From: Paenibacillus sp. J5C2022
GTDB taxonomy: Bacteria; Bacillota; Bacilli; Paenibacillales; Paenibacillaceae
Direction of reading: 5' to 3'
Assembly (NCBI RefSeq): GCF_025567625.1
Contig: NZ_JAOQJC010000006.1
Location: forward strand, 124,001 to 188,000
Length of the DNA: 64,000 bases
Positions within the stretch are counted from its first letter, which is position 1. Each line of letters opens with the position of its first letter. A model generated the notes under the pieces. It saw nothing but the letters and a program-made list of their open reading frames with translations, did no database searches and had not been told where the DNA came from. Shown here one piece after another: positions 17,814 to 26,831 of this stretch. A program made the translations under genes and the position numbers.

Positions 17814-18653
17814 CTACGCGCGCATCGTGTTGGCAATTCCCATCATCTGGTCGCTGGACGACAATGCTCTTGCAGCTAGCTGATAGGCGCGTTGAACGTT
17901 GATAAGCTCGGTCAACTCATCCGTAAGCTGGACGTTGGATTGCTCTAAATAGCCCTGTCGCAATGCAATGCGATTCTCGGAATCAGGAATGATCTCCTGA
18001 ACGACATCATCTACATTAATTCCGTCCGCTATCGTAAACAAATTATCTGCCACCGGAGTGAGAGCCGCGGGACGAGAGGCCTGCAGCAGCTTGATGCTGC
18101 CCAGCGCAATCGTACCGCCCGAAGACACGCCCCGCACCGTTCCGTCAGCTTCCACACGGAGCGAGTAGCCATCAGGCAAGACGATATTGCCCTCCACCAT
18201 ATTCCCGTCGGCATCCGGTATATTCGCCACTACCGGATAACCGTCTTCTGTTGCCAAAATCGTATCACCGTTTGCGCCCATCGTCAACTGGAAAGCCCCG
18301 TTGCGCGTGTATGCGCGCGTTCCCGCGCCGTCTACCTGCACCTCGAACAACGCATTGCCCTCGATCGCCAGGTCCGTCGGATTGTCAGTACCCTTCATCG
18401 GCCCTTGCGACAAATTCGGTTCCACCATCGTCATTCTTGCGCCCCAGCCCTGCGTGAAATGAAGCGGCGTCAGACGCCCCGGCTGATTGAACGCATCGGG
18501 CTGTCTCTTCAGGTTGTTCAGCAAGTCCTCGAAGGTGGCGTCCTTCTTCTTGTAGCCCACCGTATTCACGTTGGCAATGTTGTCGGATATGACATCCAGC
18601 CTCTGCTGAAGGGAGTTCATGGATACCATGGCATTAATCATAGAAGCATTCAT
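17814..18653 (-). CDS. flhP: Flagellar rod/hook-type protein FlhP
   Basis: A 279-residue protein of the FlgG/FlgF rod-hook family. It carries the N-terminal family motif SDNIANVNTVGYKKKDATF and the C-terminal heptad-rich QGYLEQSNVQLTDELTELIN, both used for axial packing in the flagellar rod. The ATG at 18653 has AAGGAGG 8 bases away; an ATG six bases earlier is too close. The order mbl-flhO-flhP is the same as in Bacillus subtilis, where both proteins form the distal rod. No signal peptide is seen, as expected for export through the flagellar type III apparatus. Confidence 0.93.
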   Translation of the reverse strand: MNASMINAMVSMNSLQQRLDVISDNIANVNTVGYKKKDATFEDLLNNLKRQPDAFNQPGRLTPLHFTQGWGARMTMVEPNLSQGPMKGTDNPTDLAIEGNALFEVQVDGAGTRAYTRNGAFQLTMGANGDTILATEDGYPVVANIPDADGNMVEGNIVLPDGYSLRVEADGTVRGVSSGGTIALGSIKLLQASRPAALTPVADNLFTIADGINVDDVVQEIIPDSENRIALRQGYLEQSNVQLTDELTELINVQRAYQLAARALSSSDQMMGIANTMRA

Positions 18654-18694
18654 TCGCATTTCCTCCTTAAGCCGGTAGCCGAGAAGCAGCCGCG

Positions 18695-19558
18695 CTAGAT
18701 TCGTCCAATTTCGTTCGCTGTCTTCTGCAAGCTCTGATCGTAGAACTGAATGACCTTCTGATTCGCTTCATACGCGCGCATCGCAGACATCAGATCGACA
18801 GCCGCCTGCGTCGGGTCCACATTGGAACGCTCTACGTAGCCTTGCCGCACCTCTACTCGCTCATCCGCCGCGATCGGAGCAGTGTCGGCTTCATCTCCCG
18901 CGAAGCGGAAATTGCCGTTGCCCTCCCGCACGAGATCGTTCGGATTATTAATGCGCGTAATGAGCAGCTGTACGCCGATATCCTCGCCCGCTCCGTTCAG
19001 AAAGCGCTGATTATCCGTCATGACAAGCTGATCGAGACCTGTGCCGGGCGGCAGCTGGATCGGCTGACCGTCCACACCCAGCACGCTGGAACCGTCGCCG
19101 CTCATCAGAAAGCCGTCTCCCGTCACTGTGAACTTGCCGCCGCGCGTATACCGAATCTCGCCGTTCTGATCCTGCACCGTGAAGAAGGCTTGCGGCTGGA
19201 AGATGACGTCGCCATTATCGGCAATCGTCTTGCCGGATGCGTCAAATGCCAGTCCATCCACATCTATATTGGAGATTAACGCGAAATCGGAGGACAGATT
19301 CGTCTGAAGCAGATCCCCCTGCACATGAATCGACAAGCTCTCCTCCGCGAACACGCTGCTCGTCCAACGTCCGATCTCACGTCGCTCAGCCGGCTCCACA
19401 CCGGTGATGGCGAGCAGCATCTCCGGGAAGGAACGCGTTACCGCGTTGTTCTGCTTGTATCCGGGCGTGTGAATATTGGAGATATTGTTCGTCACGGTAT
19501 CATGCCTGCGCTGCTGAGCGATCATGCCCGACGCTGCAGTGTGTAAACCTCTTAGCAT
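18695..19558 (-). CDS. flhO: Flagellar rod/hook-type protein FlhO
   Basis: A 287-residue paralogue of FlhP and FlgG. It begins MLRGLHTAASGMIAQQRRHD and has the family signature NNISNIHTPGYKQNN. It ends with the helical RQGYVERSNVDPTQAAVDLM region and a C-terminal rod helix. The start at 19558 follows AGGAGGAG. It lies 168 bases downstream of mbl and 41 bases upstream of flhP, so at least flhO-flhP form one unit. With FlhP it would form the distal rod of the flagellar basal body, showing that the organism is probably motile. Confidence 0.93.
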   Translation of the reverse strand: MLRGLHTAASGMIAQQRRHDTVTNNISNIHTPGYKQNNAVTRSFPEMLLAITGVEPAERREIGRWTSSVFAEESLSIHVQGDLLQTNLSSDFALISNIDVDGLAFDASGKTIADNGDVIFQPQAFFTVQDQNGEIRYTRGGKFTVTGDGFLMSGDGSSVLGVDGQPIQLPPGTGLDQLVMTDNQRFLNGAGEDIGVQLLITRINNPNDLVREGNGNFRFAGDEADTAPIAADERVEVRQGYVERSNVDPTQAAVDLMSAMRAYEANQKVIQFYDQSLQKTANEIGRI

Positions 19559-19726
19559 TATGCTCCTCCTCATTCGCTGCGAAAGTCCATTATTCTCCTC
19601 TATTATCGGCATAAAGAGAAAGACGCTGAATAGCTTGTCCCTGTGACTTTCGCATCAATTACGGCTTGTCCGCCACCCGAAGGTGGGACGAAACGCCTAT
19701 ATCCGGCAGCAGTCCGCCGTCCGCTC

Positions 19727-20716
19727 CTACTTCTTCAGCTTGTCCAAATGATCGAGCAGCAGTCCCGTCCCCTTCACGACGCAATGCATAGGGTTCTCCG
19801 CGATAAGAACTGGCACCTTCAGCTCGTCCGCCAGCAAGGCATCCAGACCGCCCAGCAGCGCCCCGCCTCCGGTCAGAATGACTCCGCGGTCAATGATGTC
19901 CGCCGACAGCTCCGGCGGCGTCTGCTCCAGCACATACTTGGCTGCGGCGACGACCGACATGATAGGGTCCCACAGCGCTTCTCTCACCTCATCGGAACGG
20001 ATCGTCACCGTCAAGGGAAGACCCGACACCATATCCCGGCCGCGAATATCCACTTCTTCCTTGCGGCCGTCGTCATAGACGGTCCCGATCTTGATCTTGA
20101 TATCCTCGCTGGTCCGCTCGCCGATCAGCAGCTTGTACTTGTTTTTAATATATTTCATAATCGCGTCGTCGAACTTGTCGCCAGCCACTTTAATAGAGGA
20201 AGCCGTCACAACATCCCCCATAGACAGCACCGCCACATCGGTTGTGCCGCCGCCGATGTCCACGACCATATTGCCGCTGGGCTGGAATATGTCCATTCCA
20301 GCCCCGATTGCGGCTGCCTTAGGCTCCTCTTCCAAGTATACTTCCCTGGCTCCGCTTCGCTCCGCCGCTTCGCGGATCGACTTCTGTTCCACCGAGGTAA
20401 TATTCGTGGGGGCACAGATGAGGATTCGCGGGCGGCTGAACCATTTGCGGCCTTCCACGCGATCAATAAACGCTTTCAGCATAATTTCCGTAATTTCAAA
20501 GTCGGCGATAACACCGTCACGCAGCGGCCGTATGGCAATAATATTGCCCGGCGTACGCCCAACCATCCGGTGCGCGTCCTCGCCGACTGCCAGCACCTTC
20601 TTGCTATCGCTCTCAATGGCGACGACTGAAGGCTCGTCAAGCACGATGCCTTTTCCTTTCACGTGAATAGATACGTTGGCCGTTCCAAGATCAATCCCGA
20701 TGTCCTTGCTCAGCAT
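19727..20716 (-). CDS. mbl: MreB-like actin homologue Mbl
   Basis: A 329-residue actin-fold ATPase that guides side-wall peptidoglycan synthesis from the inner membrane surface. Visible actin-family motifs are IGIDLGTANVSIHVKGKG (phosphate 1), VVDIGGGTTDVAVLS (phosphate 2) and VILTGGGALLGGLD (adenosine). The start MLSKDIGIDLGTAN at 20716 follows GGAGG. The neighbours spoIIID upstream and flhO downstream mark this as Mbl rather than MreB or MreBH, because that gene order is conserved in Bacillus subtilis. Its promoter carries a 10-bp inverted repeat, listed separately. Confidence 0.95.
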   Translation of the reverse strand: MLSKDIGIDLGTANVSIHVKGKGIVLDEPSVVAIESDSKKVLAVGEDAHRMVGRTPGNIIAIRPLRDGVIADFEITEIMLKAFIDRVEGRKWFSRPRILICAPTNITSVEQKSIREAAERSGAREVYLEEEPKAAAIGAGMDIFQPSGNMVVDIGGGTTDVAVLSMGDVVTASSIKVAGDKFDDAIMKYIKNKYKLLIGERTSEDIKIKIGTVYDDGRKEEVDIRGRDMVSGLPLTVTIRSDEVREALWDPIMSVVAAAKYVLEQTPPELSADIIDRGVILTGGGALLGGLDALLADELKVPVLIAENPMHCVVKGTGLLLDHLDKLKK

Positions 20717-20736
20717 AAGGCTAAAGTCCTCCAACC

Positions 20737-20780
20737 GAATAATGTTTACCGTATAATACCTAACGAACATTATTCGCCAA
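20737..20780 (-). promoter_or_regulatory. mbl promoter flanked by a perfect 10-bp inverted repeat
   Basis: Minus strand: -35 TTGGCG (20775-20780), a 16-base spacer and -10 TATTAT (20753-20758). The arms GAATAATGTT (20737-20746) and AACATTATTC (20766-20775) are perfect complements on either side of the -10 box, as for an operator or an early transcript hairpin. Confidence 0.55.
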
Positions 20781-20846
20781 AATAATAGAAATTCCTCTAT
20801 GCATATCGCAAAAATTAGGGGATTGTACGACCACGCCGCAAAATGA

Positions 20847-21134
20847 CTACACCTTGCCTGCCGCCATCACTTCCCGCTTCTTGCCGCTTGACTTTTTATA
20901 CTTAATTTTCGTCGCTTCTCCTCCCCTCAGATGACGAATCGACTTGTGGTACTCGAGAATGTGCTTTACCTGGTCTGCCAGGTCCGGGTTAATCTCCGGC
21001 AACCGTTCGGTCAGATCCTTGTGCACCGTGCTTTTGGACACACCGAACTCTTTGGCGATCGTTCGCACCGTATGCTTCGTTTCAACGATGCAGCGGCCTA
21101 TTTTAATGGTTCGCTCTTTGATGTAATCGTGCAC
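20847..21134 (-). CDS. spoIIID: Sporulation transcription factor SpoIIID
   Basis: A 95-residue DNA-binding protein that switches mother-cell gene expression between the sigma-E and sigma-K stages. The single helix-turn-helix is VRTIAKEFGVSKSTVHKDL (about residues 23-41), and a basic tail (KYKKSSGKKREVM) follows, as in the family. The GTG at 21134 follows GGGAGG. It lies upstream of mbl as in Bacillus subtilis. The upstream region has a good sigma-E-like promoter, consistent with mother-cell expression. Confidence 0.96.
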   Translation of the reverse strand: MHDYIKERTIKIGRCIVETKHTVRTIAKEFGVSKSTVHKDLTERLPEINPDLADQVKHILEYHKSIRHLRGGEATKIKYKKSSGKKREVMAAGKV

Positions 21135-21167
21135 GTTCCCGCCTCCCTACTCGAAATAGTTTGGTAC

Positions 21168-21195
21168 ATTATATGAGTCGAGCGGGTATATATTC
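21168..21195 (-). promoter_or_regulatory. Sigma-E-like promoter of spoIIID
   Basis: Minus strand: -35 GAATATA (21189-21195), a 13-base spacer, then CATATAAT (21168-21175). This is close to the sigma-E pattern (ATATT-type -35, CATAcaaT-type -10). The Bacillus subtilis spoIIID gene is known to be sigma-E dependent. Confidence 0.6.
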
Positions 21196-21237
21196 GTTGT
21201 GTCCAAGCGTGACAAGCTCTGAAATGAAATAATTTTT

Positions 21238-21278
21238 CCAAAAAAGACAAACAGGCAAGGGTGAAATCCCTTGCCTGC
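21238..21278 (-). terminator. Intrinsic terminator after spoIIQ
   Basis: Minus strand: AGGCAAGGG, a 6-base loop, CCCTTGCCT, then GTTTGTCTTTTTT. It lies shortly after the spoIIQ stop. Confidence 0.85.
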
Positions 21279-21310
21279 CTGTTATTTCGGCCTTCGCAGC
21301 GACTCGCGAA

Positions 21311-22054
21311 TTATTCGGAAATAAAATCGCTGGGATTAACCGTCTCGCCGTTCAAGCGGGTCTCGAAGTGAAGATGGACGCCAAGATCCTTCTCCAGTTC
21401 ATTGCGTCCCGCCTGCGCGATAACCTCGCCTTGCTCCACCTCGTCGCCTTGGGCTACCCCAATGCTGTTCAAGCTTTGGTAGACCGTAACCAGTCCCTCG
21501 CCATGGCTGATCTCCACCATGTTGCCGTTCAGCGGATGCTTGCCGGCATAAGTCACCTCTCCGGACAACGCCGCCAGCACGTCGAACGATTCGCCTTCGG
21601 GGTCTACGAAGTCGACGCCGGTATGCGGCGAGAACGTCGTACCCACCTGGATAAGCGCCGCTTCCTTCTCCGTCTCGCTCGCTTCGGCATCATAATAATG
21701 CGTCTCGACATTCATGGCGTCCTTATTGACGACCGGCCAGCTCATCGTGCCCACCGCGACGGCATCGGGGCCTTTCTCCCCGCCTGTGTTAACGCCTGTT
21801 CCTTCGTCACCTTGGGCTACCTCAGTTCCATTCTCGGGTCCGGTTGTCGGTTCAGCCGGGTCCGATCCCTGATAGAGCCACATTAAGGTTACGATAATTG
21901 CTGCCGCTGCCATGAAGATTGCCGGAGAAACCCATCGTTTTGCAAACAGCTTTCTCGCACCATTGCTAGATTTGGCGGCAGACACTTCTCCCACTACAGT
22001 TTTGGGAGATTCTTCTTGGTTTTGCTGTGAATTGTTTTGGTTTTGATCATTCAT
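21311..22054 (-). CDS. spoIIQ: SpoIIQ-like forespore membrane protein with LytM (M23) domain
   Basis: A 247-residue single-pass protein: cytoplasmic Gln/Asn-rich residues 1-40, a membrane helix at about 43-60, an acidic Gly-rich linker, and a C-terminal LytM domain (about 135-245). The forespore channel component SpoIIQ has this plan, and the neighbours spoIID and spoIIID agree. The zinc-binding set appears intact: H144-x3-D148 in SPHTGVDFV, and H227-x-H229 in VHLHFE. The Bacillus subtilis protein lacks one metal ligand, so this copy may still be an active endopeptidase. The start has GAGGTGAT upstream and a sigma-F-like promoter. Confidence 0.88.
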   Translation of the reverse strand: MNDQNQNNSQQNQEESPKTVVGEVSAAKSSNGARKLFAKRWVSPAIFMAAAAIIVTLMWLYQGSDPAEPTTGPENGTEVAQGDEGTGVNTGGEKGPDAVAVGTMSWPVVNKDAMNVETHYYDAEASETEKEAALIQVGTTFSPHTGVDFVDPEGESFDVLAALSGEVTYAGKHPLNGNMVEISHGEGLVTVYQSLNSIGVAQGDEVEQGEVIAQAGRNELEKDLGVHLHFETRLNGETVNPSDFISE

Positions 22055-22073
22055 TCATATCACCTCACTAGCC

Positions 22074-22101
22074 ATTGTTGCCACATCTGCTAGCTTTATA
22101 C
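22074..22101 (-). promoter_or_regulatory. Sigma-F-like promoter of spoIIQ
   Basis: Minus strand: -35 GTATA (22097-22101), a 14-base spacer, and -10 GGCAACAAT (22074-22082). It fits the forespore sigma-F pattern (GywTA and GgnrAnAnT) at every fixed position. spoIIQ is a known sigma-F gene in Bacillus subtilis. Confidence 0.7.
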
Positions 22102-22120
22102 GTTGGCGATATGCAATTTT

Positions 22121-23344
22121 TCAAGAATTAGAGATTGGCTGCAATAGCTTCATTGCTAGCTTCGAAGCTTCCTCCACGCTTGTATCCTTATAGTAGTGAT
22201 GCAAGATATCCTCAGCCGTCCCTCCTTGCATGGCCATGCCGTTGGCTCCCCATTGGCTCATCCCTACGCCGTGCCCGAAGCCCTGCGTCTTGATAACGAT
22301 CCTGTCACCGTTCACCTGCCATTGAAATGCGGTAGAATTCAGCTCCAGCTTCTCTCGCAGCTCCCGCCCGGCGAACGTCTCCCCGTTGATCTTTACAGCA
22401 AGAATCCGGTTCCCTTCCGTTCTCTCGACTACCTTCATATTCAGCTTGGCCGACGCCGCCTTGCCGGAGATGCCCAGCTTGCGATAGAAGTCCTTCAAGG
22501 TCAGGCTGATCTCCGCTTCATAGCGAGGCGAGATCCCCTCGTCCCATGGGCTGGCCACGCTGCGCAGATAGGGAATTTCGCTGCCCCAGTAATCCTCCGA
22601 GTTCTCGGTATACCCGTTGCTTGTGGAGAAGTAGAACGCTTGCACCGGCTCTCCCCGATACATAAGCAGCTGGCCTTTCGTCTCGTCTGCCGCCCGCTTC
22701 AGCTTCCGCCAATTGTCCTCCCGTTCCTCTTCCGGCCACTTCGCTGCCAGATCCTGCTCCGATAAATAAACCTGATGCTGCACCGAATCCGTTACATCGC
22801 CCCGCTTCCCCTCCATGCCGCTTCGATCCGACAGCAGCAGCCGGCGCATAATGTAAGTCCGAGCCGCAATCGCCTGCGCCTTCAGCGCTTCCATCTCGAA
22901 GCTTGCGGGCATCTCGCCGGCCAGTACACCTTGCACGTATTGCTCAAGCGCTACTCTCTCTACCTTTCCGCTAGCCGTTCTATAGACTTGCACCACTACC
23001 TGATCCAGCGGACTGGGTACCGGAGGCTTCGTCACCGCTTGAACATCCTTAACGCCTTGCTCTTGCCGATCCCCCTCATTCTCCTCCCCCCTGCCCGGAG
23101 CAGGCTGTGCCCGAACTTCCACAAGCGGAAGACCGGGCTGCGCCAGACTCTTCACTCCGGTCACGGCTTGCGCTTCCAGCCGTGCTCTGGACGGTCCCGC
23201 ATCCGTCTCGGTCAGAAGCAGCTTCATCGACAGGATGGCTGCACCAAGCAGAATCCCTACTCCGAATACGACCCACCAGTCCCTGCTGCCGACGCCTCCG
23301 ACGACGGGCACTCTAGCGAATGACTGACTCTCTTTCCCTCTCAT
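22121..23344 (-). CDS. spoIID: Stage II sporulation protein D (lytic transglycosylase)
   Basis: A 407-residue membrane-anchored murein hydrolase needed for engulfment. It has a cytoplasmic start, a membrane helix at about 24-42, a Pro/Gln/Glu-rich stalk (about 45-110), then the SpoIID domain. Signatures are LEQYVQGVLAGEMPASF (with the catalytic Glu of AGEMP), LKAQAIAARTYIMRR, FYFSTSNGYTENSEDYWG and the C-terminal GFGHGVGMSQWGANGMA. The stalk is longer than in Bacillus subtilis SpoIID (343 aa). It normally follows murA; here an ABC/two-component module lies between the two. No convincing sigma-E promoter was found upstream. Confidence 0.95.
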   Translation of the reverse strand: MRGKESQSFARVPVVGGVGSRDWWVVFGVGILLGAAILSMKLLLTETDAGPSRARLEAQAVTGVKSLAQPGLPLVEVRAQPAPGRGEENEGDRQEQGVKDVQAVTKPPVPSPLDQVVVQVYRTASGKVERVALEQYVQGVLAGEMPASFEMEALKAQAIAARTYIMRRLLLSDRSGMEGKRGDVTDSVQHQVYLSEQDLAAKWPEEEREDNWRKLKRAADETKGQLLMYRGEPVQAFYFSTSNGYTENSEDYWGSEIPYLRSVASPWDEGISPRYEAEISLTLKDFYRKLGISGKAASAKLNMKVVERTEGNRILAVKINGETFAGRELREKLELNSTAFQWQVNGDRIVIKTQGFGHGVGMSQWGANGMAMQGGTAEDILHHYYKDTSVEEASKLAMKLLQPISNS

Positions 23345-23464
23345 ACAGGCTCCTTCCCATCATCTCCTTGTGATGGTTTATCCTATGAGCCCGAATGCTA
23401 GGATAGAATCTCCCACGACGATTTGACAAAGTTAAACTTTCTTAATGAATGGGCTGTCCGCTTG

Positions 23465-24637
23465 CTAATCGTATCGCAGCGCATCCACCGGCCTGAGCAA
23501 TGATGCTTTATAGGCAGGGAACAGCCCGAACAAGACACCTACCGCTGCCGAGAACAGAAAGGCGGTTAAGGAAACATCGGCGGACAAGGACATGGCCGTT
23601 CCCGTCAGTTCCTCTACCGCAATCGAAGCGCCATAACCGAGCAGTATGCCTAGCAGGCCGCCAAGCGCACTAATGACTGCCGATTCGACGAGAAATTGCG
23701 CCAGAACGTCACGGCGTCTGGCTCCCAGCGACTTGCGAATGCCAATCTCCCTTGTACGCTCCGTTACGGATACCAGCATAATATTCATAATCCCGATTCC
23801 TCCTACAACGAGAGAAATCGCAGCAACGCCTACCAGCATGCGATTCATGCTCGCATTCACCTCCTGCAAGGTATCCATCGCATCCTGTTGATTGAAGATG
23901 CGATAGCTGTCGGTGTCGCCCCTGAACTTGTCCGTAAGCCGACTCTCCATCGCCGCTGTCGCAGCGTCCATAGCCTCTACGCTATTCACCTTCACATAAA
24001 CAGAGCGGACGCCTTCACTGTCGAACAGCCTCTGGGCGACGGAAAGCGGAATAAGAAGCTTCTCGTCATTGGACCCTGCCAGCGTACTCCCCTTCGGCTC
24101 CAGCAAGCCGACAATCGTGAATCGCTGTCCATTCAGCAGGACTATCTCGCCTACGGGGTCGCTCTGACCGAACAATTCCGTAGCTGTAGACACTCCGATG
24201 AGCGCTACCTTCGTCATATTGCGCTCATCGACTGCCGTAATGTACCTCCCCCGCTGGACGCTGAAGTCCTGAACGGTCTCGTACTCCGGCGTAATGCCGT
24301 CTACGGTTGCATTGACCGAAGTCCGCCGGTATTTAATAGAGGCATTGGAGCTGACTACCGGAGACACGGCCGTCACATCGGGAATATCCGCGAGCTGAAG
24401 CGCTTCTTCCTTCGACAAGGAGGTATCCCCGCCCCGTCCGGTAATCGTAACCGACAGCATGTTGGTGCCCAGAGCTGATACCCGCTCTTCCACCTCCTGC
24501 GAGGAGCCCTCGCTCATCGCAACCAGCAGGATAACTGTGGAGACACCGATCAGTATGCCCATCATCGACAAGGAGGTTCTAAGCTTGTTCGACCAAATGC
24601 TGTGAAGAGCCATGCGGAATGCCTGAACCAGCTTCAT
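23465..24637 (-). CDS. ABC exporter permease, MacB/YknZ (FtsX-like) type
   Basis: A 390-residue membrane subunit. One N-terminal helix ([20 protein letters not shown]) is followed by a large extracytoplasmic domain of about 210 residues (the MacB periplasmic core). Three C-terminal helices with the FtsX signature [20 protein letters not shown] come last. The ATG at 24637 follows AGGGAGGGGG and lies 59 bases inside the ATPase gene. It is the last gene of an adaptor-ATPase-permease operon of the kind used to expel antimicrobial peptides or macrolides. The substrate is unknown. Confidence 0.9.
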   Translation of the reverse strand: MKLVQAFRMALHSIWSNKLRTSLSMMGILIGVSTVILLVAMSEGSSQEVEERVSALGTNMLSVTITGRGGDTSLSKEEALQLADIPDVTAVSPVVSSNASIKYRRTSVNATVDGITPEYETVQDFSVQRGRYITAVDERNMTKVALIGVSTATELFGQSDPVGEIVLLNGQRFTIVGLLEPKGSTLAGSNDEKLLIPLSVAQRLFDSEGVRSVYVKVNSVEAMDAATAAMESRLTDKFRGDTDSYRIFNQQDAMDTLQEVNASMNRMLVGVAAISLVVGGIGIMNIMLVSVTERTREIGIRKSLGARRRDVLAQFLVESAVISALGGLLGILLGYGASIAVEELTGTAMSLSADVSLTAFLFSAAVGVLFGLFPAYKASLLRPVDALRYD

Positions 24638-25331
24638 GCCCGTCCCCCCCTCCCTCGCTTAACCGGCCGTCTCTCATGACCAGTACACGGGAAGCTCTCA
24701 TCGCCACTTCTTTGTCGTGTGTAATGAGTACAATCGTGTGCCCGTTGGCATGCAGTCGCTCGATTAATGCCAGTACTTCTTGTCCGGTGCGTATATCCAG
24801 CGCACCTGTCGGTTCATCCGCCAGCAGAAGAGGAGGTTCTGTCACAAGCGCCCGGGCAATGGCTACGCGCTGCTGCTGTCCCCCCGACAATTGGCTGGGG
24901 CGATGATGGACTCTCTCCTTCAGCCCGACCTGTTCCAGCGCTCTCAGCGCCCTTTCTTTACGCGCTTTGGCAGGAACGCCGCCATAGATAAGGGGCAACT
25001 CCACATTATCGAGCGCCGTCAGCTTCGGCAGCAGATGGAACGATTGAAAAATAAATCCGATCTTGCGGTTGCGAATTCCCGCCAGCTTATTATCGGTTAA
25101 TTCCGTAATGCGCACATCATCCAGCATGTAGCTGCCGGAATCGGGCAAGTCAAGACAACCTATCATATTCATTAAGGTCGTCTTCCCCGAGCCGGAAGGT
25201 CCTACAATAGCAACAAATTCGCCTCTCTCTACCTGCAGGCTGATGCCATCCAATGTGTTCACGCTCGCACCGCCCATCTTGTGCCGCTTGGTCAGGTCGC
25301 GGATATCGATCAATCGGCCTCCGTTCGTCAT
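24579..25331 (-). CDS. ABC exporter ATPase, MacB/YknY (LolD-like) type
   Basis: A 250-residue ATPase with all canonical motifs: Walker [13 protein letters not shown] (about 44-51), Q-loop [10 protein letters not shown], signature [15 protein letters not shown], Walker [13 protein letters not shown] and switch His in [10 protein letters not shown]. The C-terminal 25 residues ([11 protein letters not shown] onward) are extra to the fold and arise from the overlap with the permease gene. Its start overlaps the adaptor stop by 4 bases (ATGA), so the three genes are translationally linked. Confidence 0.93.
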   Translation of the reverse strand: MTNGGRLIDIRDLTKRHKMGGASVNTLDGISLQVERGEFVAIVGPSGSGKTTLMNMIGCLDLPDSGSYMLDDVRITELTDNKLAGIRNRKIGFIFQSFHLLPKLTALDNVELPLIYGGVPAKARKERALRALEQVGLKERVHHRPSQLSGGQQQRVAIARALVTEPPLLLADEPTGALDIRTGQEVLALIERLHANGHTIVLITHDKEVAMRASRVLVMRDGRLSEGGGDGHEAGSGIPHGSSQHLVEQA

Positions 25332-26665
25332 CTGCCGCCGCCTCCCCCGGCGCCGCCGAAGCTGCCCGGACTGAAGCCGCCGCTTCCACGGGTCATACCG
25401 CCGAAGCCGCCGCCCTGGCCGGTCCCGCCATTCCCTCTGCGCATCTCACCAAATGCTCTCATCATCTGCTCCTGCTGCGCGCTCGTTCCCACTTCGCCTT
25501 GCGGAAGAGGAAGCAATATCGCCTCGCCTTCCTGCAATCCCGAAATAATCTCCACATTATTCTCATCGCTTATGCCCACCTTCACCTCTCGAAGCTCTGC
25601 TTCCGAGCCGGCAAGAGCAGACATTCGACCGAATCCCGTCATTCCCGTCTGGCCATCCGCCCGGTTCGGCCTCTGCTGCTGCGATGCGGTTCTCTGCGGA
25701 ATCTCCCCGTCTCCTTCGGCTTCTCCGGAAGCCTCCGCAGGAATGCGTACGAAGGACTTGCCTTGCAGCTCAATCACCGCTTCTACCGGTACAGTGATGA
25801 TATTCTCCCTCGATTCAATCGTGATTTCCGCCTGGCCGGACATGCCTGCCAGCATATCCTGATGCTGCCGCAAGCCGATTGTAATCTCATAGGAGGCGAC
25901 GCCTCCCGATACCGTACCTTCCTTGGCCAGACCAATAATGGTTCCCGCCACCTCTTCCTCCGGAAGCGCATTGAGATAGATCCCGACCGGCATCCCTTCC
26001 TTCACAAGAGGGATATCCAGCTCATCCACTTCGGCTATGAATACCAGCTCTTCGTAATTCACAATCTCGGCAACAACCGTGCTGCCCTGAACGGTATCTC
26101 CCGCCGCCGCATCAACAGTGATCACTGTGCCCGACAGCGGAGCCATCACCGCTTCCGTCACCTGTCCTTCATCCCGTTTCTCTGCCAATTCGGCTTGCTT
26201 GCCTTCGATATCCAGCTTAATGCCTTTCATCTGAATGTCGAGCGAAGCAAGCGCGGAATCCTCCTGATCTTTAGCCGCTTCCTCCTTATATTGTGTCTCG
26301 TATTGCCGCAGTTGCAACCGCAGCTTCTCTATATCCAGCTCCAACTGACGAACCGCTCTGCTTGTATCCTCCTTCTGGAAGGAGAGCAGCACTTGACCTT
26401 GGTCCACACGCTCTCCCTCCTTCACGTTCAACTCGGCAATCTCGCCCCCGACACCCGCCTTGACTACTGCTCGCTCCTCCGCCACTACTGTGCCTGTGCC
26501 GCTCACAACCGTTTTAATATTTCCACGAGCGGCAAGCGCCGTGCGGAAGGAGGCAGCAGCTTCGCTCTCTACCGATGACCCTTTCGACCAATAGTAATAG
26601 CCGCCCGCTGTCGCAGATCCCGCGATCAAGATGACGGATAAAGCTATTTTCCATCCTTTTCTCAC
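25328..26665 (-). CDS. HlyD/RND-type membrane-fusion adaptor (YknX-like)
   Basis: A 445-residue extracytoplasmic adaptor. It starts with a single membrane anchor (IALSVILIAGSATAGGYYYW). A biotinyl-lipoyl half motif (GTVVAEERAVVKAGVGGEIAE) follows, then a helical hairpin (about residues 100-165) and beta-barrel domains. It ends in an unusual Gly-rich tail of about 35 residues (GQGGGFGGMTRGSGG and more). The GTG at 26665 is favoured because GGAGG lies 9 bases upstream; a GTG nine bases earlier is an alternative. It is the first gene of the exporter operon and is transcribed away from the response-regulator gene across a 166-base gap. Confidence 0.88.
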   Translation of the reverse strand: MRKGWKIALSVILIAGSATAGGYYYWSKGSSVESEAAASFRTALAARGNIKTVVSGTGTVVAEERAVVKAGVGGEIAELNVKEGERVDQGQVLLSFQKEDTSRAVRQLELDIEKLRLQLRQYETQYKEEAAKDQEDSALASLDIQMKGIKLDIEGKQAELAEKRDEGQVTEAVMAPLSGTVITVDAAAGDTVQGSTVVAEIVNYEELVFIAEVDELDIPLVKEGMPVGIYLNALPEEEVAGTIIGLAKEGTVSGGVASYEITIGLRQHQDMLAGMSGQAEITIESRENIITVPVEAVIELQGKSFVRIPAEASGEAEGDGEIPQRTASQQQRPNRADGQTGMTGFGRMSALAGSEAELREVKVGISDENNVEIISGLQEGEAILLPLPQGEVGTSAQQEQMMRAFGEMRRGNGGTGQGGGFGGMTRGSGGFSPGSFGGAGGGGGR

Positions 26666-26748
26666 TACACACACCCTCCATCAAGCTCGTCATTACTGCT
26701 TCAATTGCTACCGGCAGCTTCGTCCAGCGCCAATGTAGCACGAAAAAA

Positions 26749-26800
26749 TGAACGCTATGTGAACGGATTTCAGCTTCATTTCATGTTCGCGCTTTATAAT
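26749..26800 (+). promoter_or_regulatory. Promoter and direct-repeat site of the two-component operon
   Basis: A -10 box TATAAT (26795-26800) lies before the response-regulator gene; no good -35 is visible, which suits activator dependence. Upstream is TGAACG repeated at 26749-26754 and 26760-26765, an 11-bp period typical of OmpR/PhoB-class binding sites. The site sits between the divergent regulator and exporter operons and could control both. Confidence 0.5.
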
Positions 26801-26831
26801 AGAAAGCATCCTGTACGAGGAGAGGAACGTC

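Noticed and set aside
23345..23464. Sigma-E promoter for spoIID
   Set aside because: A CATAGGAT box is present, but no -35 element lies at acceptable spacing, so it is not listed.
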